The notes beneath the pieces were generated by a model that did no database searches, was not told where the DNA came from, and was given only the letters and a program-made list of their open reading frames with translations. Below, one piece after another: positions 43,268-54,500 of a stretch of DNA of 64,000 nucleotides (the first letter of the stretch is position 1; every line of letters starts with the position of its first letter). Source of the DNA: Leishmania mexicana MHOM/GT/2001/U1103. Taxonomy: Eukaryota > Euglenozoa > Kinetoplastea > Trypanosomatida > Trypanosomatidae. The position numbers and the translations under genes are program-made. The stretch spans positions 248,001 through 312,000 of the forward strand of contig NC_018337.1 in NCBI RefSeq assembly GCF_000234665.1. The letters are read 5' to 3'.

Positions 43268-44244
43268 GATTCTTAGCTGTTTGGTTTCAGCGGAAGGAAG
43301 CTGAGTGTGACGACACGCGCACACGCAAAATCACTGCCAACCGAATTTCGACTTTGGGTGTGCGATGATAAGGGGTTACGGGCGTGGGAAAGAGAGGGTT
43401 GAGGGGGTCAAAGTAGAAGGCAGCACCGTGGTGCCAGCGTCGCAATTACGGGGCGCAGCGACGTTGAATGCAACAGTAGAGCACTCTGTACGTAGTGCAG
43501 TTCTGACTCAGACGGCACACAGCTACATCGGTGTGCAGTGAACGGCGAAGCACAAGGGCAGGACAACAGAGTGAACGTAGGAATTTTTTCTTCCATTGAG
43601 GCGCGTAAGCGAGGGTCCTACACCTCAGTGGTCCGAGAGAAAGAAACACTACCGAACACGTACACAGACAGACGATGACCTGGGCAAACGGCGCGCCAGG
43701 CGTCGTCCTCAGGCATATACCTCAAGACACACGTGCAAACAAGATGAAGGAACTACGATTGTAGTCTACAAAAATACACACACACACACACAAGTAAAAG
43801 CGGCCGCAAACTACACCGAAGTAACTCCACGTCTCAAGGTAAGACGATAGTGTGAGAAAAGCTCACAACTGTCCCGCAACACGAACCAGCGCTTACTTCG
43901 AGAGTGGACCACTATGGAATCAAAGGGGGATAGGGCAAGAGAAGAAAATGGGGACAACGAGCGCGTCCACTATGAACAGATGACTGAGGAATCATAATAC
44001 AATGAAAAAAAAATACTAAGCACGCGACAGAGTACATGCTCTGCGGTATGCGAACGCCAACACACTCACTCCACAAACCAAAGAACCGATGAGGCGCTCT
44101 CATCCACCTCAAGGGACCAGCACCAACATGATGGAGGCCAAAACCAGCGCGTCCTGCTCAGCGAAAATGCGAACCGAAACAAGCAGAGAAAACTTGATGA
44201 CGGGGTCCTATCGAGCAGAAAAACACCCATTGACGCCGTTCTTA
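43268..44244. other. Spacer between two minus-strand genes
   Basis: AT-richer than the left half of the window, with a CA run at 43776-43792. It should hold the 3' UTR of the repeat-protein gene and the leader of the zinc-ribbon gene. No further gene is supported. Confidence 0.55.
43776..43792. repeat. CA microsatellite
   Basis: Seventeen-base alternating A/C run on the plus strand (TG on the coding strand). Read on the minus strand it lies in the leader side of the zinc-ribbon gene. Confidence 0.8.
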
Positions 44245-47200
44245 CTAATCGTGATCAAAATCTACCTGGACAATCTGGTCTCCAGGCACGTGGCATGCGT
44301 TGCTGGAATCAATCACGAACGCTGCCTTCAGTGCCTCCGGTCTATTACGCATCAAACGAGTCCAGTCGCCATCGAAGATCTTTGTGAGCCTGTGTGTCAC
44401 CTTCTGCTTTCCGGTGGGCACAGGGTCAGTCCAAAAACTGTTGAACTCCTTCAGTCTATTGATCTCTCTCTCCTTGGCATCCAGCAGAGCACGAAGATTC
44501 TCATTTTCTTTGCTGGCGTCCAGCGCATTCGCCAACTCGCTCTGCAGGTCCGCCATGTCTCGGCTTCGCTGCTCCAATGCCTCCACAGCCGTTCGCCCAG
44601 CGACATCAGCGGCTTCCAGCAAACCCTGAACCTCCTCCAAGTTGCCTAGCAGTTCATCATATTCATCCTTCTTCAGCTCAAGCTCGTCTAACGCTGCCTC
44701 CAGATCGTCACACAGCTGGTGACGCTCATCTTCCGCTACTTCCAGAGTAACTGCTACCTTCTTGTATGCATCCAGAGCGTCCGAAAGTTGCTCTTTCAAA
44801 CCACAAACCTCGTCCTCTAACTTAGCATTCTTCTCCCGCGCCTCATCCAACTCACTTCTAAGATTCTCCAAGGCATCAGCAACTTCCGCTTCTCGCGCTG
44901 GTGCATGATGGGCAGCCTCATCTGCCACGCCGCGCACATGCTGCAGCTCCTCCGCCAGCTTGTCGGCCTCCGCCTTGGCGCCCTCCAGTTCCACGGCGAG
45001 CCGCTGCACTTCGTCCGCCATGCGCTCCGCCTCGCCCATAGCTCGCTCCCCTGCGGCGTCTTTGGCCTTGAACTCTTCGATGGTGACGGCGTAGACCGGC
45101 TCGTTGGCGATGGTAGTCGGGTCGATGGGCTGGTAGGCGGGGTCGAGGAGCATGTGCTGCTGCGATGCAGTGCCGCGTGGTGCAGCGCTCTGTCCGCGTG
45201 GGGCTGCGCGGCCAGCGGGAGAACGACTACTAGTGGGTCCGCTGCTTGGCTCCACGCCGTCGGCATCCGCAAGTTCCGGCTCCGCGGCGCGCGCCTTCTT
45301 GGCGTCGTGGCGCTTCTGGCGAAACGCCTCGAGTTCCTCAGCGAGCTGATCTGCGAAGTCGCGCACATGCTGCAGCTCCTCCGCGGTGGCCACGTAGAGT
45401 GGCTCCTCCGCAATAACGGCGGGGGCCACGGGCACGGTGGCAGGGTCGACGGCCTGGCGCTGCACTGCGCCGACGTGCGGCAATGCTGCCCCCTTTCCGC
45501 TGCGCGGTGCGACGGCGTCGGCAGCAGCCAAGGCAGGGTCGCTTGCGCGCGCCTGCTGGGCATCGTGGCGCTTCTGGCGGTGCGCGGCGAGCTCCTCGTC
45601 CTTGGCGGCGAGCTCCTCCGCCAGCTTGTCGGCCTCCGCCTTGGCGCCCTCCAGTTCCACGGCGAGCCGCTGCACTTCGTCCGCCATGCGCTCCGCCTCG
45701 TCCATAGCTCGCTCCCCTGCGGCGTCTTTGGCCTTGAACTCTTCGATGGTGACGGCGTAGACCGGCTCGTTGGCGATGGTAGTCGGGTCGATGGGCTGGT
45801 AGGCGGGGTCGAGGAGCATGTGCTGCTGCGATGCAGTGCCGCGTGGTGCAGCGCTCTGTCCGCGTGGGGCTGCGCGGCCAGCGGGAGAACGACTACTAGT
45901 GGGTCCGCTGCTTGGCTCCACGCCGTCGGCATCCGCAAGTTCCGGCTCCGCGGCGCGCGCCTTCTTGGCGTCGTGGCGCTTCTGGCGAAACGCCTCGAGT
46001 TCCTCAGCGAGCTGATCTGCGAAGTCGCGCACATGCTGCAGCTCCTCCGCGGTGGCCACGTAGAGTGGCTCCTCCGCAATAACGGCGGGGGCCACGGGCA
46101 CGGTGGCAGGGTCGACGGCCTGGCGCTGCACTGCGCCGACGTGCGGCAATGCTGCCCCCTTTCCGCTGCGCGGTGCGACGGCGTCGGCAGCAGCCAAGGC
46201 AGGGTCGCTTGCGCGCGCCTGCTGGGCATCGTGGCGCTTCTGGCGGTGCGCGGCGAGCTCCTCGTCCTTGGCGGCGAGCTCCTCCGCCAGCTTGTCGGCC
46301 TCCGCCTTGGCGCCCTCCAGTTCCACGGCGAGCCGCTGCACTTCGTCCGCCATGCGCTCCGCCTCGTCCATAGCTCGCTCTCCTGCGGCGTCTTTGGCCT
46401 TGAACTCTTCGATGGTGACGGCGTAGACCGGCTCGTTGGCGATGGTAGTCGGGTCGATGGGCTGGTAGGCGGGGTCGAGGAGCATGTGCTGCTGCGATGC
46501 AGTGCCGCGTGGTGCAGCGCTCTGTCCGCGTGGGGCTGCGCGGCCAGCGGGAGAACGACTACTAGTGGGTCCGCTGCTTGGCTCCACGCCGTCGGCATCC
46601 GCAAGTTCCGGCTCCGCGGCGCGCGCCTTCTTGGCGTCGTGGCGCTTCTGGCGAAAAGCCTCTAGCTCGTGGAGACTATGAGCGAGGCGCTGGTTGGCCT
46701 GCACTGCACCTGCCTGTGCGTCACGTAGAGCGGAAGCCATGTAATGCTGGAAGAAGAACAGGCGGTCTTCTAATTCAGTGGCGTAGATCCGGGTACTAGT
46801 CGCAGCAGCGTACTGGTGAAGAAGATGAGATGCAGTGATAGCCAGTTTTTGATTTTGGGTGTATCGCGTGATCTTGGCATCGACAGGAATTTGCTCGACC
46901 TCATCCTTAGTCAGCACGCATCGCTTTACATCGCTGTCCACGTTGACCGGAGAGATGACGGCGGACAACGGAATGGTCACGAGGACTGATGTCCTGGTGA
47001 AGGAGGTGACCTGACCGGGGAGTGCAGCCGCGTCCTTTGAAGACAGCTCGTCCTTGAGCTTGGCGATCTTGGCGCGACAGGCCTTCATGCCAGCAATGGC
47101 GGCTGCGATGGCGTCGTTCTGCTCCTGGATGCGCTTGTCGTGCGCCAGGAGGTTGTACGCCTGCTGGTAGGCAAGAGCCGTGGTGACCCACGCGTGGAGG

Positions 47201-47621
47201 CTGGCCACCACCGGCGAGTTGCGCGCCGCCGCCTTGTAGTTCAGCTTGGGGTCCTGCTCCAGGGACTGCTGCAGGCTTTCCGCAGAAGGGTAGGGCTTCT
47301 TGAGAACGTCTGTCTTGGCGATCTCATCGAGAGCGGCTGTCTTGCGGTAGTCCAGTTGCACATCTGCCCACTCATAGAACTCAACCGCCGTGGGATCGCA
47401 CTTGGCCACCGGCCACACCGCCTTCAGCACTGCTACAGCAACCGGGGATGGGGCGGCCTGGGCCGTGACCTTGCGCAAATCGACCTCGTCAATGAGCTCT
47501 ACTTTTTCACGGGCCTTGTCAAAGTGACCTCGAACGTGTGAAACACGATCCTCGTTGCTACGGCGGATGGATGCGAGCTTCTCTCGTGCGACGCCCAGCA
47601 TGTCATGATAGTTCTTCATGC
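44245..47621 (-). CDS. Giant coiled-coil repeat protein A (FAZ1-like candidate), 5' end lost in the gap
   Basis: Partial: the frame runs from the edge of the N gap at 47621 to a stop at 44245-44247, giving about 1125 residues. By comparison with the neighbour at 48545-54562, roughly 75 N-terminal residues are missing in the gap. The first 245 visible residues are nearly identical to the neighbour and resemble the dynein stalk region (A-P-S-P-V-A-V-A-V-L-K-A-V-W, later S-L-H-A-W-V-T-T-A-L-A-Y). A divergent segment follows, then 2.6 copies of a 222-residue repeat, a coiled coil of about 200 residues, and a C-terminal module ending I-F-D-G-D-W ... A-C-H-V-P-G-D ... F-D-H-D. FAZ1 of the flagellum attachment zone is a similarly repetitive filament protein; this identity is a guess from architecture and recalled gene order. 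No signal peptide or membrane segment is visible. Confidence 0.8.
44946..46657 (-). repeat. 666-bp (222-aa) tandem repeats, 2.6 copies, in the coding sequence
   Basis: Identical landmarks recur exactly 666 bp apart (for example 45152, 45818 and 46484). Copies differ at only a few bases, such as GCCCATAG against GTCCATAG and CTCCCCTG against CTCTCCTG. Each unit encodes coiled-coil segments (E-L-E-G-A-K-A-E-A-D-K-L-A-E-E-L) separated by Ser/Pro/Ala linkers and by E-P-L-Y-V-A-T and E-P-V-Y-A-V-T motifs. The near identity points to recent amplification or homogenisation. Confidence 0.9.
46887..47621 (-). repeat. Near-identical duplicated segment, copy 1
   Basis: 735 bp collinear with 53605-54339 (offset 6718) without indels; by eye I find five base differences. 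Homology stops abruptly at 46887 inside the coding sequence and runs into the N gap at the other end. Confidence 0.9.
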
Positions 47622-47721
47622 NNNNNNNNNNNNNNNNNNNNNNNNNNNNNNNNNNNNNNNNNNNNNNNNNNNNNNNNNNNNNNNNNNNNNNNNNNNNNNN
47701 NNNNNNNNNNNNNNNNNNNNN
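47622..47721. other. Assembly gap of 100 N
   Basis: Exactly 100 unknown bases, a conventional size for a gap of unknown length. It removes the 5' coding end of repeat protein A. The lost part must be at least about 225 bp if that gene keeps the N-terminus of its paralogue. Confidence 0.98.
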
Positions 47722-48544
47722 TGCGTACAAAACGTAGTGTGCAAACGGGAACTGTTCACACACATACACGTGAGCAGTGCAGGCAACAACGCACAGAGAA
47801 GGTACCTATGTACCAAATCATGAAGGCAATCGTCTAAATAGCGCTCCGTGCAGAAACACATGCGATATTACCGTGCTGTGTGCGTAAGATGAGCCAAATG
47901 CCGTAAAGTTCAAGCAATTTATGGACATTTTAGATCTCTGAGCATACACGGCACCCCTTCGACCTCAGCAGGGCTGTTTTCTGTTTCCTTTTGCTGACCA
48001 GTGGCGACCACCAATCAGCGCATTGGGTCGCTTCCGGCGAGACGCATCTAAGCATCCCCTCGGACACGATATCGCACCGAATCACCCCGCAATGTTCCCA
48101 AAACACACCCACCCACACACACAAACAATGACATACACACGAAGGGGAGAGGCGTAAGTAGTGCCATCAGCAATAGAAAATGTGACGGTGCATATCTTTC
48201 TCAACCTCCTCTCCTTGCTATGCGCTCTGGGTGCAAAGTCCACCTCCCCCAAAAAGAGCACAGGCTACTATTCCTGCATATGCAAACAGAAATGCACAGA
48301 AAAAGCACGACCACAACACTTCACTTCCCCAACGCCATAGTGAACACGCAAGGTTGGGGAGAAGATGACAGTGCAAGTGGAAGCTGGTTGAGGGAGTGAA
48401 AATATAGAGGGAGAGGGAGTGGGGAGAACGGACAAAAGGCTCGCCAAACGCTCGAACAACTGTTCCCCTGTCTTCAGCTCTCCCATACGTTCACCACTCA
48501 GAACTGCGCCACACATCACCCGCCTCCCGAGCAAGAATCACGAC
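47722..48544. other. Spacer between the two repeat-protein genes
   Basis: AT-richer non-coding DNA. It should contain the 3' UTR of repeat protein B and the splice acceptor and leader of repeat protein A, although part of the latter may be in the gap. The minus-strand pyrimidine-rich stretch at about 48400-48420 is a possible tract. No gene supported. Confidence 0.5.
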
Positions 48545-51500
48545 TTAGTCGTGATCAAAGCTCACTTGTTTGATGTTGTTGCCGGGAACGTGGCATGCAT
48601 TACCGGAATCAATTATAAACGCCGCAAATAGCGCCTCTGGACGCTCGCGAACAATCCTTTCCCAGTTTCCATCAAATATCTTCGTGTGCCGGGTGACAAT
48701 CTGCTTCTTGTCCCCGGGGGGATCCTCCCAAAGCTCATTGTGATAGCGCAGTTCCTTTACTTCGCATTCCTTGTCGCGTAATAGGGCCAGCAGTGCATCA
48801 TTGATTCCCTTCAGCTTCTTCAACTCCATCAAAACAACAAGAAGCTCCCCCTCCATGGCCGCACCATCTTCTTGCCGACGACAATCCACCTCATAAGCTT
48901 GATCGCGTACTTTCTCAAGTTCCACCATCAGTCCTGAGTTTTCCCTCAACTTTTCCTCCGCAGCTTCCTGCGCAGCACAGGCCAGCGCCAGTGCCTTCTC
49001 CAAAGCGGCCTGCTTAGCTTTGTACTCATCTAGCGTCACCACGTAGAGCGGCTCTGCCGCGATGGTTGCGGGGTCCACAGAGTCCCCGCCGTGGGGCACC
49101 TGGGCAGCGGGCCGTCTGCCGTTGCCTGCGCCGGTATCGACCGGCGAGACCCCATCAGCTGCCGCCAGCTCCCGTTCCCCGGTGCGCGCTTCCTTCGCAG
49201 CGCTCCGCTTCGCCCGAAACGCGGCCAGCTCTGTATCCTTGTCAGCAAGCACTCTCGCCCGACTCTCGGCCTCCTCCTGCGCCTTCTGGAGCTCACCCGC
49301 GAGCGTCTCGGCCTCTTCCTCAGCCTTCTCCAGGTCGCCGGCCAGCCGCTCGTTGTCGCTGGCCAGCTTGCGGTTGTCGGCCAGCTGCCTCTCACCCTCC
49401 TCCTGCGCCTTCTGGAGCTCACCCGCCAGCGTCTCGGCCTCTTCCTCAGCCTTCTCCAGGTCGCCGGCCAGCCGCTCGGCCTCCTCCTGCGCCCTCTCCA
49501 GCTCGGCGGCCAGCCGCTCGTTGTCGCTGGCCAGCTTGCGGTTGTCGGCCAGCTGCCTCTCACCCTCCTCCTGCGCCTTCTGGAGCTCACCCGCCAGCGT
49601 CTCGGCCTCTTCCTCAGCCTTCTCCAGGTCGCCGGCCAGCCGCTCGGCCTCCTCCTGCGCCCTCTCCAGCTCGGCGGCCAGCCGCTCGTTGTCGCTGGCC
49701 AGCTTGCGGTTGTCGGCCAGCTGCCTCTCACCCTCCTCCTGGGCCTTCTCCAGGTCGCCGGCCAGCCGCTCGGCCTCCTCCTGCGCCCTCTCCAGCTCGG
49801 CGGCCAGCCGCTCGTTGTCGCTGGCCAGCTTGCGGTTGTCGGCCAGCTGCCTCTCACCCTCCTCCTGCGCCTTCTGGAGCTCACCCGCCAGCGTCTCGGC
49901 CTCTTCCTCAGCCTTCTCCAGGTCGCCGGCCAGCCGCTCGGCCTCCTCCTGCGCCCTCTCCAGCTCGGCGGCCAGCCGCTCGTTGTCGCTGGCCAGCTTG
50001 CGGTTGTCGGCCAGCTGCCTCTCACCCTCCTCCTGCGCCTTCTGGAGCTCACCCGCCAGCGTCTCGGCCTCTTCCTCAGCCTTCTCCAGGTCGCCGGCCA
50101 GCCGCTCGGCCTCCTCCTGCGCCCTCTCCAGCTCGGCGGCCAGCCGCTCGTTGTCGCTGGCCAGCTTGCGGTTGTCGGCCAGCTGCCTCTCACCCTCCTC
50201 CTGCGCCTTCTGGAGCTCACCCGCCAGCGTCTCGGCCTCTTCTTCAGCCTTCTCCAGGTCGCCGGCCAGCCGCTCGGCCTCCTCCTGCGCCCTCTCCAGC
50301 TCGGCGGCCAGCCGCTCGTTGTCGCTGGCCAGCTTGCGGTTGTCGGCCAGCTGCCTCTCACCCTCCTCCTGCGCCTTCTGGAGCTCACCCGCCAGCGTCT
50401 CGGCCTCTTCCTCAGCCTTCTCCAGGTCGCCGGCCAGCCGCTCGGCCTCCTCCTGCGCCCTCTCCAGCTCGGCGGCCAGCCGCTCGTTGTCGCTGGCCAG
50501 CTTGCGGTTGTCGGCCAGCTGCCTCTCACCCTCCTCCTGGGCCTTCTCCAGGTCGCCGGCCAGCCGCTCGGTCTCCTCCTGCGCCCTCTCCAGCTCGGCG
50601 GCCAGCCGCTCGTTGTCGCTGGCCAGCTTGCGGTTGTCGGCCAGCTGCCTCTCACCCTCCTCCTGCGCCTTCTGGAGCTCACCCGCCAGCGTCTCGGCCT
50701 CTTCCTCAGCCTTCTCCAGGTCGCCGGCCAGCCGCTCGGCCTCCTCCTGCGCCCTCTCCAGCTCGGCGGCCAGCCGCTCGTTGTCGCTGGCCAGCTTGCG
50801 GTTGTCGGCCAGCTGCCTCTCACCTTCCTCCTGCGCCTTCTGGAGCTCACCCGCCAGCGTCTCGGCCTCTTCCTCAGCCTTCTCCAGGTCGCCGGCCAGC
50901 CGCTCGGCCTCCTCCTGCGCCCTCTCCAGCTCGGCGGCCAGCCGCTCGTTGTCGCTGGCCAGCTTGCGGTTGTCGGCCAGCTGCCTCTCACCCTCCTCCT
51001 GCGCCTTCTGGAGCTCACCCGCCAGCGTCTCGGCCTCTTCCTCAGCCTTCTCCAGGTCGCCGGCCAGCCGCTCGGCCTCCTCCTGCGCCCTCTCCAGCTC
51101 GGCGGCCAGCCGCTCGTTGTCGCTGGCCAGCTTGCGGTTGTCGGCCAGCTGCCTCTCACCCTCCTCCTGCGCCTTCTGGAGCTCACCCGCCAGCGTCTCG
51201 GCCTCTTCCTCAGCCTTCTCCAGGTCGCCGGCCAGCCGCTCGGCCTCCTCCTGCGCCCTCTCCAGCTCGGCGGCCAGCCGCTCGTTGTCGCTGGCCAGCT
51301 TGCGGTTGTCGGCCAGCTGCCTCTCACCCTCCTCCTGCGCCTTCTGGAGCTCACCCGCCAGCGTCTCGGCCTCTTCTTCAGCCTTCTCCAGGTCGCCGGC
51401 CAGCCGCTCGGCCTCCTCCTGCGCCCTCTCCAGCTCGGCGGCCAGCCGCTCGTTGTCGCTGGCCAGCTTGCGGTTGTCGGCCAGCTGCCTCTCACCCTCC

Positions 51501-54500
51501 TCCTGCGCCTTCTGGAGCTCACCCGCGAGCGTCTCGGCCTCTTCCTCAGCCTTCTCCAGGTCGCCGGCCAGCCGCTCGGCCTCCTCCTGCGCCCTCTCCA
51601 GCTCGGCGGCCAGCCGCTCGTTGTCGCTGGCCAGCTTGCGGTTGTCGGCCAGCTGCCTCTCACCCTCCTCCTGCGCCTTCTGGAGCTCACCCGCCAGCGT
51701 CTCGGCCTCTTCCTCAGCCTTCTCCAGGTCGCCGGCCAGCCGCTCGGCCTCCTCCTGCGCCCTCTCCAGCTCGGCGGCCAGCCGCTCGTTGTCGCTGGCC
51801 AGCTTGCGGTTGTCGGCCAGCTGCCTCTCACCCTCCTCCTGGGCCTTCTCCAGGTCGCCGGCCAGCCGCTCGGCCTCCTCCTGCGCCCTCTCCAGCTCGG
51901 CGGCCAGCCGCTCGTTGTCGCTGGCCAGCTTGCGGTTGTCGGCCAGCTGCCTCTCACCCTCCTCCTGCGCCTTCTGGAGCTCACCCGCGAGCGTCTCGGC
52001 CTCTTCCTCAGCCTTCTCCAGGTCGCCGGCCAGCCGCTCGGCCTCCTCCTGCGCCCTCTCCAGCTCGGCGGCCAGCCGCTCGTTGTCGCTGGCCAGCGCC
52101 TCGGCCTGGTCCTCTGCGTTGTGGAGCGCGGCCTGTTTGGATTTGTATTCATCTAGCGTCACTACGTAGAGCGGGTCTGCGGCGAGGGTGGCGGGGTCGA
52201 CGGCCTCTCTGCTCACGTTCACGACGGCAGAGAGGCGGGTGCGGCTGCTTGTGTGGGCATATGACAGCGAGAGCCCATCGGCCGCAGCGAGCTCGGGTTC
52301 ATCGGCGCGAGCGTCTTTGGCAGCGCGGCGCTGCTGGTGGAAGGCGTCGAGCTGCTGTTGTTGTTTTTCGCTGAGCTGGGCGGCAAGTTGAAGTTTGTTG
52401 TCGAGGTCATTGCTACGACATTGGGCTTCGTGTAGGTGGCTTTGAAGCTGCGTTATAGCGGCTTCCTGTGCGTCAAGCTGGGTCTCGAGGTTGTCTGCGC
52501 GTTGTTTTTCTTCGTCACAGAGTGCCTTTTGAGCGTTCAACTCATCGATAGTAACGGCGTACAACGGTTCCTCTGCGGTGGGTGGGATGGGTGAGAGATT
52601 GCGGTGTGCGCGAAGCTGTTGTGCTTCCTGGTGCTGCATGTGGTAGTGCTCGAGCTGTGCGCCTTGCTTGTCTGCAAGGTCCTTAAGCTTTGCGACGAGG
52701 TTTTGAAGGCGATCAATCTCATCGGCAAGGTCCGAGTTGCGCAGGGTGAGAGCGTCCTGATCGCGCTGAAGCACCGCAGCCTGCTTCTTGAAGCGTTCCG
52801 CAGACTTTTCAAGGGTGTACTGGAGCGACCTGTTCTCGTTGTTGATCTTATCCAGAAGCATGAGAAGATCCCCAATTTCGCTCTCGTATGCGTCTTTGTC
52901 TCCTAAGTAGTCGAATCCGGCAAGTTGGGTAACGAACTCGTCGAAGCCAAGCCCCGCAAACTTGTGATCGTCGATTCCCAGGGCGTGGCAGATTTCAGTC
53001 ACGGCCCTGTCCAGACCTGTTTTTGGAGCGTCGCGATTTTTGTAAATGTAATTCATCAGCCGTGTGGGCATCTCCGAAAGACGCTCATCCACTTCCGTTC
53101 GCGTCATCTTGGCAGGGTGGGTTATCTCACATCTCACACACAACTGATCACACTCTGGGACAAACTTAATGTGCTGAACAAAGTTGGGATCAACGTGGAC
53201 TGCAAGCGCTGTATCAGAAGCGAAGGCGGCACGCACTTCCTCGAATCTCTCTGCTATCAAGTACGCCCATTCGGCACCAGGGTACTTCTTCACGTGTGAT
53301 GTTGCCACTGAGACAGCTTCGTAATCTGGTTCCCACCTCTCATCATGGTTTTGCAGTTCAGCAACCAGGGCATTCAAACGATCGATTTCCTTCTGAGTGT
53401 CCTCAGTGCGTTCCCACTTGGCTTCTGCCTCACCATTTCGGATAATAGACGAAAAGTAGTGCTCCTGTAGGTAGAGACGCTTTTTTTCCAGCTCTGCAGT
53501 GTAAAGGGAGAGTGTGTGCAGTTCTGCTGCTGCTTCGACGTACCGGGAGGCAATAGAGTTCATGCGACTCTTTAGTTGAAAACGCAATGCCTTAGCTTCA
53601 AGGAGAATTTGCTCGACCTCATCCTTAGTCAGCACGCATCCCTTTACATCGCTGTCCACGTTGACCGGAGAGATGACGGCGGACAACGGAATGGTCACGA
53701 GGACTGATGTCCTGGTGAAGGAGGTGACCTGACCGGGGAGTGCAGCCGCGTCCTTTGAAGACAGCTCGTCCTTGAGCTTGGCGATCTTGGCGCGACAGGC
53801 CTTCATGCCAGCAATGGCGGCTGCGATGGCGTCGTTCTGCTCCTGGATGCGCTTGTCGTGCGCCAGGAGGTTGTACGCCTGCTGGTAGGCAAGAGCCGTG
53901 GTGACCCACGCGTGGAGGCTGGCCACCACCGGCGAGTTGCGCGCCGCCGCCTTGTAGTTCAGCTTGGGGTCCTGCTCCAGGGACTGCTGCAGGCTTTCCG
54001 CAGAAGGGTAGGGCTTCGTGAGAACGTCTGTCTTGGCGATCTCATCGAGAGCGGCTGTCTTGCGGTACTCCAGTTGCACATCTGCCCACTCGTAGAACTC
54101 AACCGCCGTGGGATCGCACTTGGCCACCGCCCACACCGCCTTCAGCACTGCTACAGCAACCGGGGATGGGGCGGCCTGGGCCGTGACCTTGCGCAAATCG
54201 ACCTCGTCAATGAGCTCTACTTTTTCACGGGCCTTGTCAAAGTGACCTCGAACGTGTGAAACACGATCCTCGTTGCTACGGCGGATGGATGCGAGCTTCT
54301 CTCGTGCGACGCCCAGCATGTCATGATAGTTCTTCATGCGTCCATTTTCCGTGTCGACCTCTTTGAGGAGAATGGAGCGCAGCGTGTCAATGTCTCCGGT
54401 GTGAAGGCCCCATTGCTGCACGACGGCCGTGTAGTCCTTGATCTCACGCACCGTACCCAGGGTCCACTGCCATGTCTTCGCAGCGTGGAGGTAGTCGTAG

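Noticed and set aside
44905..46665. 586-codon plus-strand frame opposite repeat protein A
   Set aside because: It mirrors the 666-bp repeats and lacks any unique sequence or leader; a shadow of the minus gene.
49062..52374. Very long plus-strand frames across the repeat array
   Set aside because: They are by-products of stop-free repeats on the minus-strand gene; composition is Pro/Arg/Ser/Leu monotony and they lack unique flanks.
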